Position numbers and translations under genes: made by a program | Notes under the pieces: generated by a model | What the model saw: only the letters and a program-made list of their open reading frames with translations | What the model was told of the DNA's origin: nothing | Databases searched by the model: none | Part shown: positions 1 through 10,084 of the stretch, piece by piece | Layout of the letters: every line of letters starts with the position of its first letter | Position numbering within the stretch: position 1 is the first letter of the stretch | Origin: Malachius bipustulatus | Taxonomy: Eukaryota; Arthropoda; Insecta; Coleoptera; Melyridae | Assembly (NCBI GenBank): GCA_910589415.1 | Contig: OU342636.1 | Coordinates: 6,306,437 to 6,370,436 of the forward strand | Length of the DNA stretch: 64,000 nt | Direction of reading: 5' to 3'

Positions 1-222
1 TTAAATTATTTTAAAGGGAGGTCATGGATTACCCATCATTGCGGTTCCAATAGAGTTGTTTATGAAAATTTAGAGACAATAAACCGGATCATCTTTTGTT
101 TCACATGCGCAATTTTGCAAAGTTTTTTCTTTTTTTCAAAGACTTTGTAGTTGAAAGACGCAAGTTTTTTTAAAAGAACAATGCAGGTACATAACCAAAT
201 ATTGTCTATTCAAAATATTGAT

Positions 223-238
223 GGCCCTGAAAAGGGCC
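223..238 (-). promoter_or_regulatory. Histone-type mRNA 3' stem-loop (copy 1; repeated in every unit)
   Basis: On the mRNA (minus) strand this reads GGCCCTTTTCAGGGCC: a perfect 6-bp stem and a UUUC loop, fitting the metazoan replication-dependent histone stem-loop GGCYCUUUUCAGRGCC. The 3' flank is ATCAA, close to the usual ACCA-type flank. In histone genes SLBP binds this hairpin and cleavage occurs a few nucleotides downstream, giving a mRNA without poly(A). The element lies 31-46 bases beyond the stop codon in every copy I read and showed no base change by eye, while poly(A) hexamers nearby vary. Confidence 0.85.
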
Positions 239-268
239 GGGTTTTAAATGATGATAGTTCAAGACCGA

Positions 269-499
269 CTAGCGGTGGATTTGTTTCTCCAACATCACCA
301 ACTCTTTGAACAGCGTGTTCACCAGTTTCCGTATCCCATCGATTAACGACAAGAGTACGAGGTATTCCGTGTATCTCGTCACCTCGTCGTTTTCAATCAT
401 TTCTTCTATTTCGTAGCGTATCTCTTGGATATTGGTGTCTAGAATTTTATTAAGCCGCCATCTCTGTTCGATTTGCTTCTTTACATCGGATGTGTTCAT
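269..499 (-). CDS. Array gene copy 1: 76-aa helical protein of unknown function with histone-type mRNA 3' end
   Basis: Reference copy for the array. I do not recognise the protein. It looks like two long helices, about residues 4-36 and 40-74, separated by an N-D-E turn at 37-39. The first has heptad spacing at I10, I17, L20, I24, I27, I31 and M34 with a lone W14; the second has L52, I56, L59, L63 and L70. This suggests a coiled-coil hairpin. Charges nearly cancel (14 D/E, 12 K/R), so it is not a histone, and no signal peptide or membrane segment is seen. The start codon is the first ATG after the predicted transcription start. TATA 549-556 implies a 5' leader of only about 20-30 nt. After the TAG stop, a 30-nt 3' leader runs to the histone-type hairpin at 223-238. 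No intron is needed. This copy differs from the consensus by I17N. Translation is inferred from frame conservation only. Confidence 0.72.
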   Translation of the reverse strand: MNTSDVKKQIEQRWRLNKILDTNIQEIRYEIEEMIENDEVTRYTEYLVLLSLIDGIRKLVNTLFKELVMLEKQIHR

Positions 500-548
500 C
501 TTGAACGTCTGCAGTACTCTGTTGCGGTTGTGATCATCTCTACGCCTA

Positions 549-556
549 CTTATATA
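549..556 (-). promoter_or_regulatory. TATA box of copy 1
   Basis: TATATAAG on the minus strand, 50-57 bases upstream of the ATG, placing transcription start near 525-531 (GATCACAACC). The same box is at the same offset in nearly all copies. Copies 11 and 14 carry a T-to-A change that makes it GAATATAAG. Confidence 0.8.
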
Positions 557-575
557 CCTTTCCTAATGTTAGCGC

Positions 576-591
576 AACCGACGGTTACCGT
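576..591 (-). promoter_or_regulatory. Two overlapping dyads upstream of the TATA box
   Basis: Plus strand AACCGACGGTT (576-586) and ACGGTTACCGT (581-591) are each 5-1-5 inverted repeats that share a half-site. AACCG fits the general Myb half-site AACNG. They sit 20-35 bp upstream of the TATA box, where an activator site is expected. They are conserved in most units. Single changes occur in copies 11 and 14 (ATCCG), 49 and 51 (AACCC), 26 (GGTCACC) and 47 (ACCTT). The factor is unknown. Confidence 0.45.
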
Positions 592-647
592 GGCGCCCCG
601 ACTGAATGCTAATTGATATGGCGCTCACGAGAACTTCAACGAGATGA

Positions 648-659
648 AGCGTAAACGCT
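648..659. promoter_or_regulatory. Palindrome AGCGTAAACGCT in the distal promoter
   Basis: A 5-2-5 inverted repeat about 92-103 bp upstream of the TATA box of copy 1. It is present at the same offset throughout the array. It may be a protein site or may have no function. Confidence 0.35.
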
Positions 660-1252
660 AAAATTTGTTATTTTTTTTTTATAAACCTATTTCGTTGAAA
701 TATGATAAAGGCGCATCACTTATACGTTTACATGGCAACTTTCGAAGATGAAACACTTGTTTTTATATCTACAGCCACTAGCCCCTAAATCCGAAAATAT
801 ATCCCCGAGAAATTTTTTTCAATTTTAAATCGGTCTATGAATGATAAGGGAAGTTACATCTTTTTGTATTGCTTTTATCATCGTTCCAATGATAAATACG
901 TAGACTCTAATCCCGGGATAAATGCAAATTCATTTTCTGGGAATATAAAACTCGAAGACTTTATTCGCCATTTTCGCTTCATAATTAAATTATTTTAAAG
1001 GGAGGTCATGGATTACCCATCATTGCGGTTCCAATAGAGTTGTTTATGAAAATTTAGAGACAATAAACCGGATCATCTTTTGTTTCACATGCGCAATTTT
1101 GCAAAGTTTTTTCTTTTTTTCAAAGACTTTGTAGTTGAAAGACGCAAGTTTTTTTAAAAGAACAATGCAGGTACATAACCAAATATTGTCTATTCAAAAT
1201 ATTGATGGCCCTGAAAAGGGCCGGGTTTTAAATGATGATAGTTCAAGACCGA

Positions 1253-1483
1253 CTAGCGGTGGATTTGTTTCTCCAACATCACCAACTCTTTGAACAGCGT
1301 GTTCACCAGTTTCCGTATCCCATCGATTAACGATAAGAGTACGAGGTATTCCGTGTATCTCGTCACCTCGTCGTTGTCAATCATTTCTTCTATTTCGTAG
1401 CGTATCTCTTGGATATTGGTGTCTAGAATTTTAATAAGCCGCCATCTCTGTTCGATTTGCTTCTTTACATCGGATGTGTTCAT
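1253..1483 (-). CDS. Array gene copy 2
   Basis: Full length, with E36D shared with copies 7 and 9. Hairpin 1207-1222, TATA 1533-1540. The 5' leader has CTGTTGGGG instead of CTGTTGCGG, also seen in copies 7, 9, 32 and 34. Confidence 0.68.
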   Translation of the reverse strand: MNTSDVKKQIEQRWRLIKILDTNIQEIRYEIEEMIDNDEVTRYTEYLVLLSLIDGIRKLVNTLFKELVMLEKQIHR

Positions 1484-2232
1484 CTTGAACGTCTGCAGTA
1501 CTCTGTTGGGGTTGTGATCGTCCCTACGCCTACTTATATACCTTTCCTAATGTTAGCGCAACCGACGGTTACCGTGGCGCCCCGACTGAATGCTAATTGA
1601 TATGGCGCTCACGAGAACTACAACGAGATGAAGCGTAAACGCTAAAATTTGTTATTTTTTTTTATAAACCTATTTCGTTGAAATATGATAAAAGGCGCAT
1701 CACTTATACGTTTACATGGCAACTTTCGAAGATGAAACACTTGTTTTTATATCTACAGCCACTAGCCCCTAAATCCGAAAATATATCCCCGAGAAATTTT
1801 TTTCAATTTTAAATCGGTCTATAAATGATAAGGGAAGTTACATCTTTTTGTATTGCTTTTATCATCGTTCCAATGATAAATACGTAGACTTTAATTCTGG
1901 GATAAATGCAAATTCATATTCTGGGAATATAAAACTCGAAGAGTTTTTTCGCCATTTTCGCTTCATAATTAAATTATTTTAAAGGTAGGTCATGGATTAC
2001 CCATCATTGCGGTTCCAATAGAGTTGTTTATGAAAATTTAGAGACAATAAACCGGATCATCTTTTGTTTCACATGCGCAATTTTGCAAAGTTTTTTCTTT
2101 CAAAGACTTTGTAGTTGAAAGACGCAAGTTTTTTTAAAAGAACAATGCAGGTACATAACCAAATATTGTCTATTCAAAATATTGATGGCCCTGAAAAGGG
2201 CCGGGTTTTAAATGATGATAGTTCAAGACCGA

Positions 2233-2463
2233 CTAGCGGTGGATTTGTTTCTCCAACATCACCAACTCTTTGAACAGCGTGTTCACCAGTTTCCGTATCC
2301 CATCGATTAACGACAAGAGTACGAGGTATTCCGTGTATCTCGTCACCTCGTCGTTTTCAATCATTTCTTCTATTTCGTAGCGTATCTATTGGATATTGGT
2401 GTCTAGAATTTTAATAAGCCGCCATCTCTGTTCGATTTGCTTCTTTACATCGGATGTGTTCAT
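2233..2463 (-). pseudogene. Array gene copy 3, E26 nonsense
   Basis: Codon 26 (2386-2388) is TAG instead of GAG, so only 25 residues can be made from the normal start. Start, frame, stop, hairpin (2187-2202) and TATA (2513-2520) are otherwise intact, so the lesion is a single recent substitution. Confidence 0.8.
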
Positions 2464-3215
2464 CTTGAACGTCTGCAGTACTCTGTTGCGGTTGTGATCG
2501 TCCCTACGCCTACTTATATACCTTTCCTAATTTTAGCGCAACCGACGGTTACCGTGGCGCCTCGACTGAATGCTAATTGATATGGCGCTCACGAGAACTA
2601 CAACGAGATGAAGCGTAAACGCTAAAATTTGTTATTTTTTTTTATAAACCTATTTCGTTGAAATATGATAAAGGCGCACCACTTATACGTTTACATGGCA
2701 ACTTTCGAAGATGAAACACTTGTTTTTATATCTACAGCCACTAGCCCCTAAATCCGAAAATATATCCCCGAGAAATTTTTTTCAATTTTAAATCGGTCTA
2801 TGAATGATAAGGGAAGCTACATCTTTTTGTATTGCTTTTATCATCGTTCCAATGATAAATACGTAGACTTTAATCCCGGGATAAATGCAAATTCATATTC
2901 TGGGAATATAAAACTCGAAGAGTTTATTCGCCATTTTCGCTTCATAATTAAATTATTTTAAAGGGAGGTCATGGATTACCCATCATTGCGGTTCCAATAG
3001 AGTTGTTTATGAAAATTTAGAGACAATAAACCGGATCATCTTTTGTTTCACATGCGCAATTTTGCAAAGTTTTTTCTTTTTTTCAAAGACTTTGTAGTTG
3101 AAAGACGCAAGTTTTTTTAAAAGAACAATGCAGGTACATAACCAAATATTGTCTATTCAAAATATTGATGGCCCTGAAAAGGGCCGGGTTTTAAATGATG
3201 ATAGTTCAAGACCGA

Positions 3216-3446
3216 CTAGCGGTGGATTTGTTTCTCCAACATCACCAACTCTTTGAACAGCGTGTTCACCAGTTTCCGTATCCCATCGATTAACGATAAG
3301 AGTACGAGGTATTCCGTGTATCTCGTCACCTCGTCGTTTTCAATCATTTCTTCTATTTCGTAGCGTATCTCTTGGATATTGGTGTCTAGAATTTTAATAA
3401 GCCGCCATCTCTGTTCGATTTGCTTCTTTACATCGGATGTGTTCAT
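3216..3446 (-). CDS. Array gene copy 4
   Basis: Consensus 76-aa protein. Hairpin 3170-3185, TATA 3496-3503. Confidence 0.68.
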   Translation of the reverse strand: MNTSDVKKQIEQRWRLIKILDTNIQEIRYEIEEMIENDEVTRYTEYLVLLSLIDGIRKLVNTLFKELVMLEKQIHR

Positions 3447-4198
3447 CTTGAACGTCTGCAGTACTCTGTTGCGGTTGTGATCGTCCCTACGCCTACTTAT
3501 ATACCTTTCCTAATGTTAGCGCAACCGACGGTTACCGTGGCGCCCCGACTGAATGCTAATTGATATGGCGCTCACGAGAACTTCAACGAGATGAAGCGTA
3601 AACGCTAAAATTTGTTATTTTTTTTTATAAATCTATTTCGTTGAAATATGATAAAGGCGCATCACTTATACGTTTACATGGCAACTTTCGAAGATGAAAC
3701 ACTTGTTTTTATATCTACAGCCACTAGCCCCTAAATCCGAAAATATATCCCCGAGAAATTTTTTTCAATTTTAAATCGGTCTATGAATGATAAGGGAAGT
3801 TACATCTTTTTGTATTGCTTTTATCATCGTTCCAATGATAAATACGTAGACTTTAATCCCGGGATAAATGCAAATTCATATTCTGGGAATATAAAACTCG
3901 AAGAGTTTATTCGCCATTTTCGCTTCATAATTAAATTATTTTAAAGGGAGGTCATGGATTACCCATCATTGCGGTTCCAATAGAGTTGTTTATGAAAATT
4001 TAGAGACAATAAACCGGATCATCTTTTGTTTCACATGCGCAATTTTGCAAAGTTTTTTCTTTTTTTCAAAGACTTTGTAGTTGAAAGACGCAAGTTTTTT
4101 TAAAAGAACAATGCAGATATATAACCAAATATTGTCTATTCAAAATATTGATGGCCCTGAAAAGGGCCGGGTTTTAAATGATGATAGTTCAAGACCGA

Positions 4199-4429
4199 CT
4201 AGCGGTGGATTTGTTTCTCCAACATCACCAACTCTTTGAACAGCGTGTTCACCAGTTTCCGTATCCCATCGATTAACGACAAGAGTACGAGGTATTCCGT
4301 GTATCTCGTCACCTCGTCGTTTTCAATCATTTCTTCTATTTCGTAGCGTATCTCTTGGATATTGGTGTCTAGAATTTTAATAAGCCGCCATCTCTGTTCG
4401 ATTTGCTTCTTTACATCGGATGTGTTCAT
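4199..4429 (-). CDS. Array gene copy 5
   Basis: Consensus protein. Hairpin 4153-4168, TATA 4479-4486. Downstream of the hairpin it has GCAGATATATAACC in place of GCAGGTACATAACC, a marker shared with copies 10, 12 and 15. Confidence 0.68.
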   Translation of the reverse strand: MNTSDVKKQIEQRWRLIKILDTNIQEIRYEIEEMIENDEVTRYTEYLVLLSLIDGIRKLVNTLFKELVMLEKQIHR

Positions 4430-5177
4430 CTTGAACGTCTGCAGTACTCTGTTGCGGTTGTGATCGTCCCTACGCCTACTTATATACCTTTCCTAATGTT
4501 AGCGCAACCGACGGTTACCGTGGCGCCCCGACTGAATGCTAATTGATATGGCGCTCACGAGAACTACAACGAGATGAAGCGTAAACGCTAAAATTTGTTA
4601 TTTTTTTTTATAAACCTATTTCGTTGAAATATGATAAAGGCGCATCACTTATACGTTTACATGGCAACTTTCGAAGATGAAACACTTGTTTTTATATCTA
4701 CAGCCACTAGCCCCTAAATCCGAAAATATATCCCCGAGAAATTTTTTTCAATTTTAAATCGGTCTATGAATGATAAGGGAAGTTACATCTTTTTGTATTG
4801 CTTTCATCATCGTTCCAATGATAAATACGTAGACTGTAATCCCGGGATAAATGCAAATTCATATTCTGGGAATATAAAACTCGAAGAGTTTATTCGCCAT
4901 TTTCGCTTCATAATTAAATTATTTTAAAGGGAGGTCATGGATTACCCATCATTACGGTTCCAATAGAGTTGTTTATGAAAATTTAGAGACAATAAACCGG
5001 ATCATCTTTTGTTTCACATGCGCAATTTTGCAAAGTTTTTTCTTTCAAAGACTTTGTAGTTGAAAGACGCAAGTTTTTTTAAAAGAACAATGCAGGTACA
5101 TAACCAAATATTTTCTATTCAAAATATTGATGGCCCTGAAAAGGGCCGGGTTTTAAATGATGATAGTTCAAGACCGA

Positions 5178-5408
5178 CTAGCGGTGGATTTGTTTCTCCA
5201 ACATCACCAACTCTTTGAACAGCGTGTTCACCAGTTTCCGTATCCCATCGATTAACGACAAGAGTACGAGGTATTCCGTGTATCTCGTCACCTCGTCGTT
5301 TTCAATCATTTCTTCTATTTCGTAGCGTATCTCTTGGATATTGGTGTCTAGAATTTTAATAAGCCGCCATCTCTGTTCGATTTGCTTCTTTACATCGGAT
5401 GTGTTCAT
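5178..5408 (-). CDS. Array gene copy 6
   Basis: Consensus protein. Hairpin 5132-5147, TATA 5458-5465. The unit has the short form of the pyrimidine stretch (4 bp fewer). Confidence 0.68.
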   Translation of the reverse strand: MNTSDVKKQIEQRWRLIKILDTNIQEIRYEIEEMIENDEVTRYTEYLVLLSLIDGIRKLVNTLFKELVMLEKQIHR

Positions 5409-6160
5409 CTTGAACGTCTGCAGTACTCTGTTGCGGTTGTGATCGTCCCTACGCCTACTTATATACCTTTCCTAATGTTAGCGCAACCGACGGTTACCGT
5501 GGCGCCCCGACTGAATGCTAATTGATATGGCGCTCACGAGAACTACAACGAGATGAAGCGTAAACGCTAAAATTTGTTATTTTTTTTATAAACCTATTTC
5601 GTTGAAATATGATAAAAGGCGCATCACTTATACGTTTACATGGCAACTTTCGAAGATGAAACACTTGTTTTTATATCTACAGCCACTAGCCCCTAAATCC
5701 GAAAATATATCCCCGAGAAATTTTTTTCAATTTTAAATCGGTCTATGAATGATAAGGGAAGTTACATCTTTTTGTATTGCTTTTATCATCGTTCCAATGA
5801 TAAATACGTAGACTCTAATCCCGGGATAAATGCAAATTCATTTTCTGGGAATATAAAACTCGAAGACTTTATTCGCCATTTTCGCTTCATAATTAAATTA
5901 TTTTAAAGGGAGGTCATGGATTACCCATCATTGCGGTTCCAATAGAGTTGTTTATGAAAATTTAGAGACAATAAACCGGATCATCTTTTGTTTCACATGC
6001 GCAATTTTGCAAAGTTTTTTCTTTTTTTCAAAGACTTTGTAGTTGAAAGACGCAAGTTTTTTTAAAAGAACAATGCAGGTACATAACCAAATATTGTCTA
6101 TTCAAAATATTGATGGCCCTGAAAAGGGCCGGGTTTTAAATGATGATAGTTCAAGACCGA

Positions 6161-6391
6161 CTAGCGGTGGATTTGTTTCTCCAACATCACCAACTCTTTG
6201 AACAGCGTGTTCACCAGTTTCCGTATCCCATCGATTAACGATAAGAGTACGAGGTATTCCGTGTATCTCGTCACCTCGTCGTTGTCAATCATTTCTTCTA
6301 TTTCGTAGCGTATCTCTTGGATATTGGTGTCTAGAATTTTAATAAGCCGCCATCTCTGTTCGATTTGCTTCTTTACATCGGATGTGTTCAT
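6161..6391 (-). CDS. Array gene copy 7
   Basis: E36D variant, near-duplicate of copy 2 at a distance of five units (4908 bp). Hairpin 6115-6130, TATA 6441-6448. Confidence 0.68.
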   Translation of the reverse strand: MNTSDVKKQIEQRWRLIKILDTNIQEIRYEIEEMIDNDEVTRYTEYLVLLSLIDGIRKLVNTLFKELVMLEKQIHR

Positions 6392-7151
6392 CTTGAACGT
6401 CTGCAGTACTCTGTTGGGGTTGTGATCGTCCCTACGCCTACTTATATACCTTTCCTAATGTTAGCGCAACCGACGGTTACCGTGGCGCCCCGACTGAATG
6501 CTAATTGATATGGCGCTCACGAGAACTACAACGAGATGAAGCGTAAACGCTAAAATTTGTTATTTTTTTTATAAACCTATTTCGTTGAAATATGATAAAA
6601 GGCGCATCACTTATACGTTTACATGGCAACTTTCGAAGATGAAACACTTGTTTTTATATCTACAGCCACTAGCCCCTAAATCCGAAAATATATCCCCGAG
6701 AAATTTTTTTCAATTTTAAATCGGTCTATAAATGATAAGGGAAGTTACATCTTTTTGTATTGCTTTTATCATCGTTCCAATGATAAATACGTAGACTTTA
6801 ATCCCGGGATAAATGCAAATTCATATTCTGGGAATATAAAACTCGAAGAGTTTTTTCGCCATTTTCGCTTCATAATTAAATTATTTTAAAGGTAGGTCAT
6901 GGATTACCCATCATTGCGGTTCCAATAGAGTTGTTTATGAAAATTTAGAGACAATAAACCGGATCATCTTTTGTTTCACATGCGCAATTTTGCAAAGTTT
7001 TTTCTTTCAAAGACTTTGTAGTTGAAAGACGCAAGTTTTTTTGAAAGAACAATGCAGGTACATAACCAAATATTGTCTATTCAAAATATTGATGGCCCTG
7101 AAAAGGGCCGGATTTTAAATGATGATAGTTCAAGACCGACTAGCGGTGGAT

Positions 7152-7370
7152 TTATTTCTCCAACATCACCAACTCTTTGAACAGCGTGTTCACCAGTTTC
7201 CGTATCCCATCGATTAACGATAAGAGTACGAGGTATTCCGTGTATCTCGTCACCTCGTCGTTTTCAATCATTTCTTCTATTTCGTAGCGTATCTCTTGGA
7301 TATTGGTGTCTAGAATTTTAATAAGCCGCCATCTCTGTTCGATTTGCTTCTTTACATCGGATGTGTTCAT
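7152..7370 (-). CDS. Array gene copy 8, truncated at residue 72
   Basis: Q73 is changed to TAA, removing the last four residues (Q-I-H-R). The old stop position is 7140-7142. Hairpin 7094-7109, TATA 7420-7427. The lost residues lie at the end of helix 2, so the protein may still fold. Copy 32 has the same nonsense change. Confidence 0.6.
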   Translation of the reverse strand: MNTSDVKKQIEQRWRLIKILDTNIQEIRYEIEEMIENDEVTRYTEYLVLLSLIDGIRKLVNTLFKELVMLEK

Positions 7371-8122
7371 CTTGAACGTCTGCAGTACTCTGTTGCGGTT
7401 GTGATCGTCCCTACGCCTACTTATATACCTTTCCTAATGTTAGCGCAACCGACGGTTACCGTGGCGCCCCGACTGAATGCTAATTGATATGGCGCTCACG
7501 AGAACTTCAACGAGATGAAGCGTAAACGCTAAAATTTGTTATTTTTTTTTTATAAACCTATTTCGTTGAAATATGATAAAGGCGCATCACTTATACGTTT
7601 ACATGCAACTTTCGAAGATGAAACACTTGTTTTTATATCTACAGCCACTAGCCCCTAAATCCGAAAATATATCCCCGAGAAATTTTTTTCAATTTTAAAT
7701 CGGTCTATGAATGATAAGGGAAGTTACATCTTTTTGTATTGCTTTTATCATCGTTCCAATGATAAATACGTAGACTCTAATCCCGGGATAAATGCAAATT
7801 CATTTTCTGGGAATATAAAACTCGAAGACTTTATTCGCCATTTTCGCTTCATAATTAAATTATTTTAAAGGGAGGTCATGGATTACCCATCATTGCGGTT
7901 CCAATAGAGTTGTTTATGAAAATTTAGAGACAATAAACCGGATCATCTTTTGTTTCACATGCGCAATTTTGCAAAGTTTTTTCTTTTTTTCAAAGACTTT
8001 GTAGTTGAAAGACGCAAGTTTTTTTAAAAGAACAATGCAGGTACATAACCAAATATTGTCTATTCAAAATATTGATGGCCCTGAAAAGGGCCGGGTTTTA
8101 AATGATGATAGTTCAAGACCGA

Positions 8123-8353
8123 CTAGCGGTGGATTTGTTTCTCCAACATCACCAACTCTTTGAACAGCGTGTTCACCAGTTTCCGTATCCCATCGATTAA
8201 CGATAAGAGTACGAGGTATTCCGTGTATCTCGTCACCTCGTCGTTGTCAATCATTTCTTCTATTTCGTAGCGTATCTCTTGGATATTGGTGTCTAGAATT
8301 TTAATAAGCCGCCATCTCTGTTCGATTTGCTTCTTTACATCGGATGTGTTCAT
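8123..8353 (-). CDS. Array gene copy 9
   Basis: E36D variant. Hairpin 8077-8092, TATA 8403-8410. Confidence 0.68.
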   Translation of the reverse strand: MNTSDVKKQIEQRWRLIKILDTNIQEIRYEIEEMIDNDEVTRYTEYLVLLSLIDGIRKLVNTLFKELVMLEKQIHR

Positions 8354-9105
8354 CTTGAACGTCTGCAGTACTCTGTTGGGGTTGTGATTGTCCCTACGCC
8401 TACTTATATACCTTTCCTAATGTTAGCGCAACCGACGGTTACCGTGGCGCCCCGACTGAATGCTAATTGATATGGCGCTCACGAGAACTTCAACGAGATG
8501 AAGCGTAAACGCTAAAATTTGTTATTTTTTTTTATAAATCTATTTCGTTGAAATATGATAAAGGCGCATCACTTATACGTTTACATGGCAACTTTCGAAG
8601 ATGAAACACTTGTTTTTATATCTACAGCCACTAGCCCCTAAATCCGAAAATATATCCCCGAGAAATTTTTTTCAATTTTAAATCGGTCTATGAATGATAA
8701 GGGAAGTTACATCTTTTTGTATTGCTTTTATCATCGTTCCAATGATAAATACGTAGACTTTAATCCCGGGATAAATGCAAATTCATATTCTGGGAATATA
8801 AAACTCGAAGAGTTTATTCGCCATTTTCGCTTCATAATTAAATTATTTTAAAGGGAGGTCATGGATTACCCATCATTGCGGTTCCAATAGAGTTGTTTAT
8901 GAAAATTTAGAGACAATAAACCGGATCATCTTTTGTTTCACATGCGCAATTTTGCAAAGTTTTTTCTTTTTTTCAAAGACTTTGTAGTTGAAAGACGCAA
9001 GTTTTTTTAAAAGAACAATGCAGATATATAACCAAATATTGTCTATTCAAAATATTGATGGCCCTGAAAAGGGCCGGGTTTTAAATGATGATAGTTCAAG
9101 ACCGA

Positions 9106-9336
9106 CTAGCGGTGGATTTGTTTCTCCAACATCACCAACTCTTTGAACAGCGTGTTCACCAGTTTCCGTATCCCATCGATTAACGACAAGAGTACGAGGT
9201 ATTCCGTGTATCTCGTCACCTCGTCGTTTTCAATCATTTCTTCTATTTCGTAGCGTATCTCTTGGATATTGGTGTCTAGAATTTTAATAAGCCGCCATCT
9301 CTGTTCGATTTGCTTCTTTACATCGGATGTGTTCAT
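9106..9336 (-). CDS. Array gene copy 10
   Basis: Consensus protein. Hairpin 9060-9075, TATA 9386-9393. It carries the ATATATAACC marker, five units (4907 bp) from copy 5. Confidence 0.68.
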   Translation of the reverse strand: MNTSDVKKQIEQRWRLIKILDTNIQEIRYEIEEMIENDEVTRYTEYLVLLSLIDGIRKLVNTLFKELVMLEKQIHR

Positions 9337-10084
9337 CTTGAACGTCTGCAGTACTCTGTTGCGGTTGTGATCGTCCCTACGCCTACTTATATACCTTTCC
9401 TAATGTTAGCGCAACCGACGGTTACCGTGGCGCCCCGACTGAATGCTAATTGATATGGCGCTCACGAGAACTACAACGAGATGAAGCGTAAACGCTAAAA
9501 TTTGTTATTTTTTTTTATAAACCTATTTCGTTGAAATATGATAAAGGCGCATCACTTATACGTTTACATGGCAACTTTCGAAGATGAAACACTTGTTTTT
9601 ATATCTACAGCCACTAGCCCCTAAATCCGAAAATATATCCCCGAGAAATTTTTTTCAATTTTAAATCGGTCTATGAATGATAAGGGAAGTTACATCTTTT
9701 TGTATTGCTTTCATCATCGTTCCAATGATAAATACGTAGACTTTAATCCCGGGATAAATGCAAATTCATATTCTGGGAATATAAAACTCGAAGAGTTTAT
9801 TCGCCATTTTCGCTTCATAATTAAATTATTTTAAAGGGAGGTCATGGATTACCCATCATTACGGTTCCAATAGAGTTGTTTATGAAAATTTAGAGACAAT
9901 AAACCGGATCATCTTTTGTTTCACATGCGCAATTTTGCAAAGTTTTTTCTTTCAAAGACTTTGTAGTTGAAAGACGCAAGTTTTTTTAAAAGAACAATGC
10001 AGGTACATAACCAAATATTGTCTATTCAAAATATTGATGGCCCTGAAAAGGGCCGGGTTTTAAATGATGATAGTTCAAGACCGA

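Noticed and set aside
223..238. Reading the hairpin on the plus strand as a GAAA-tetraloop RNA element
   Set aside because: The plus strand has no supported gene ending there. On the minus strand it follows the stop codon at a fixed distance and fits the histone consensus in both stem and loop.
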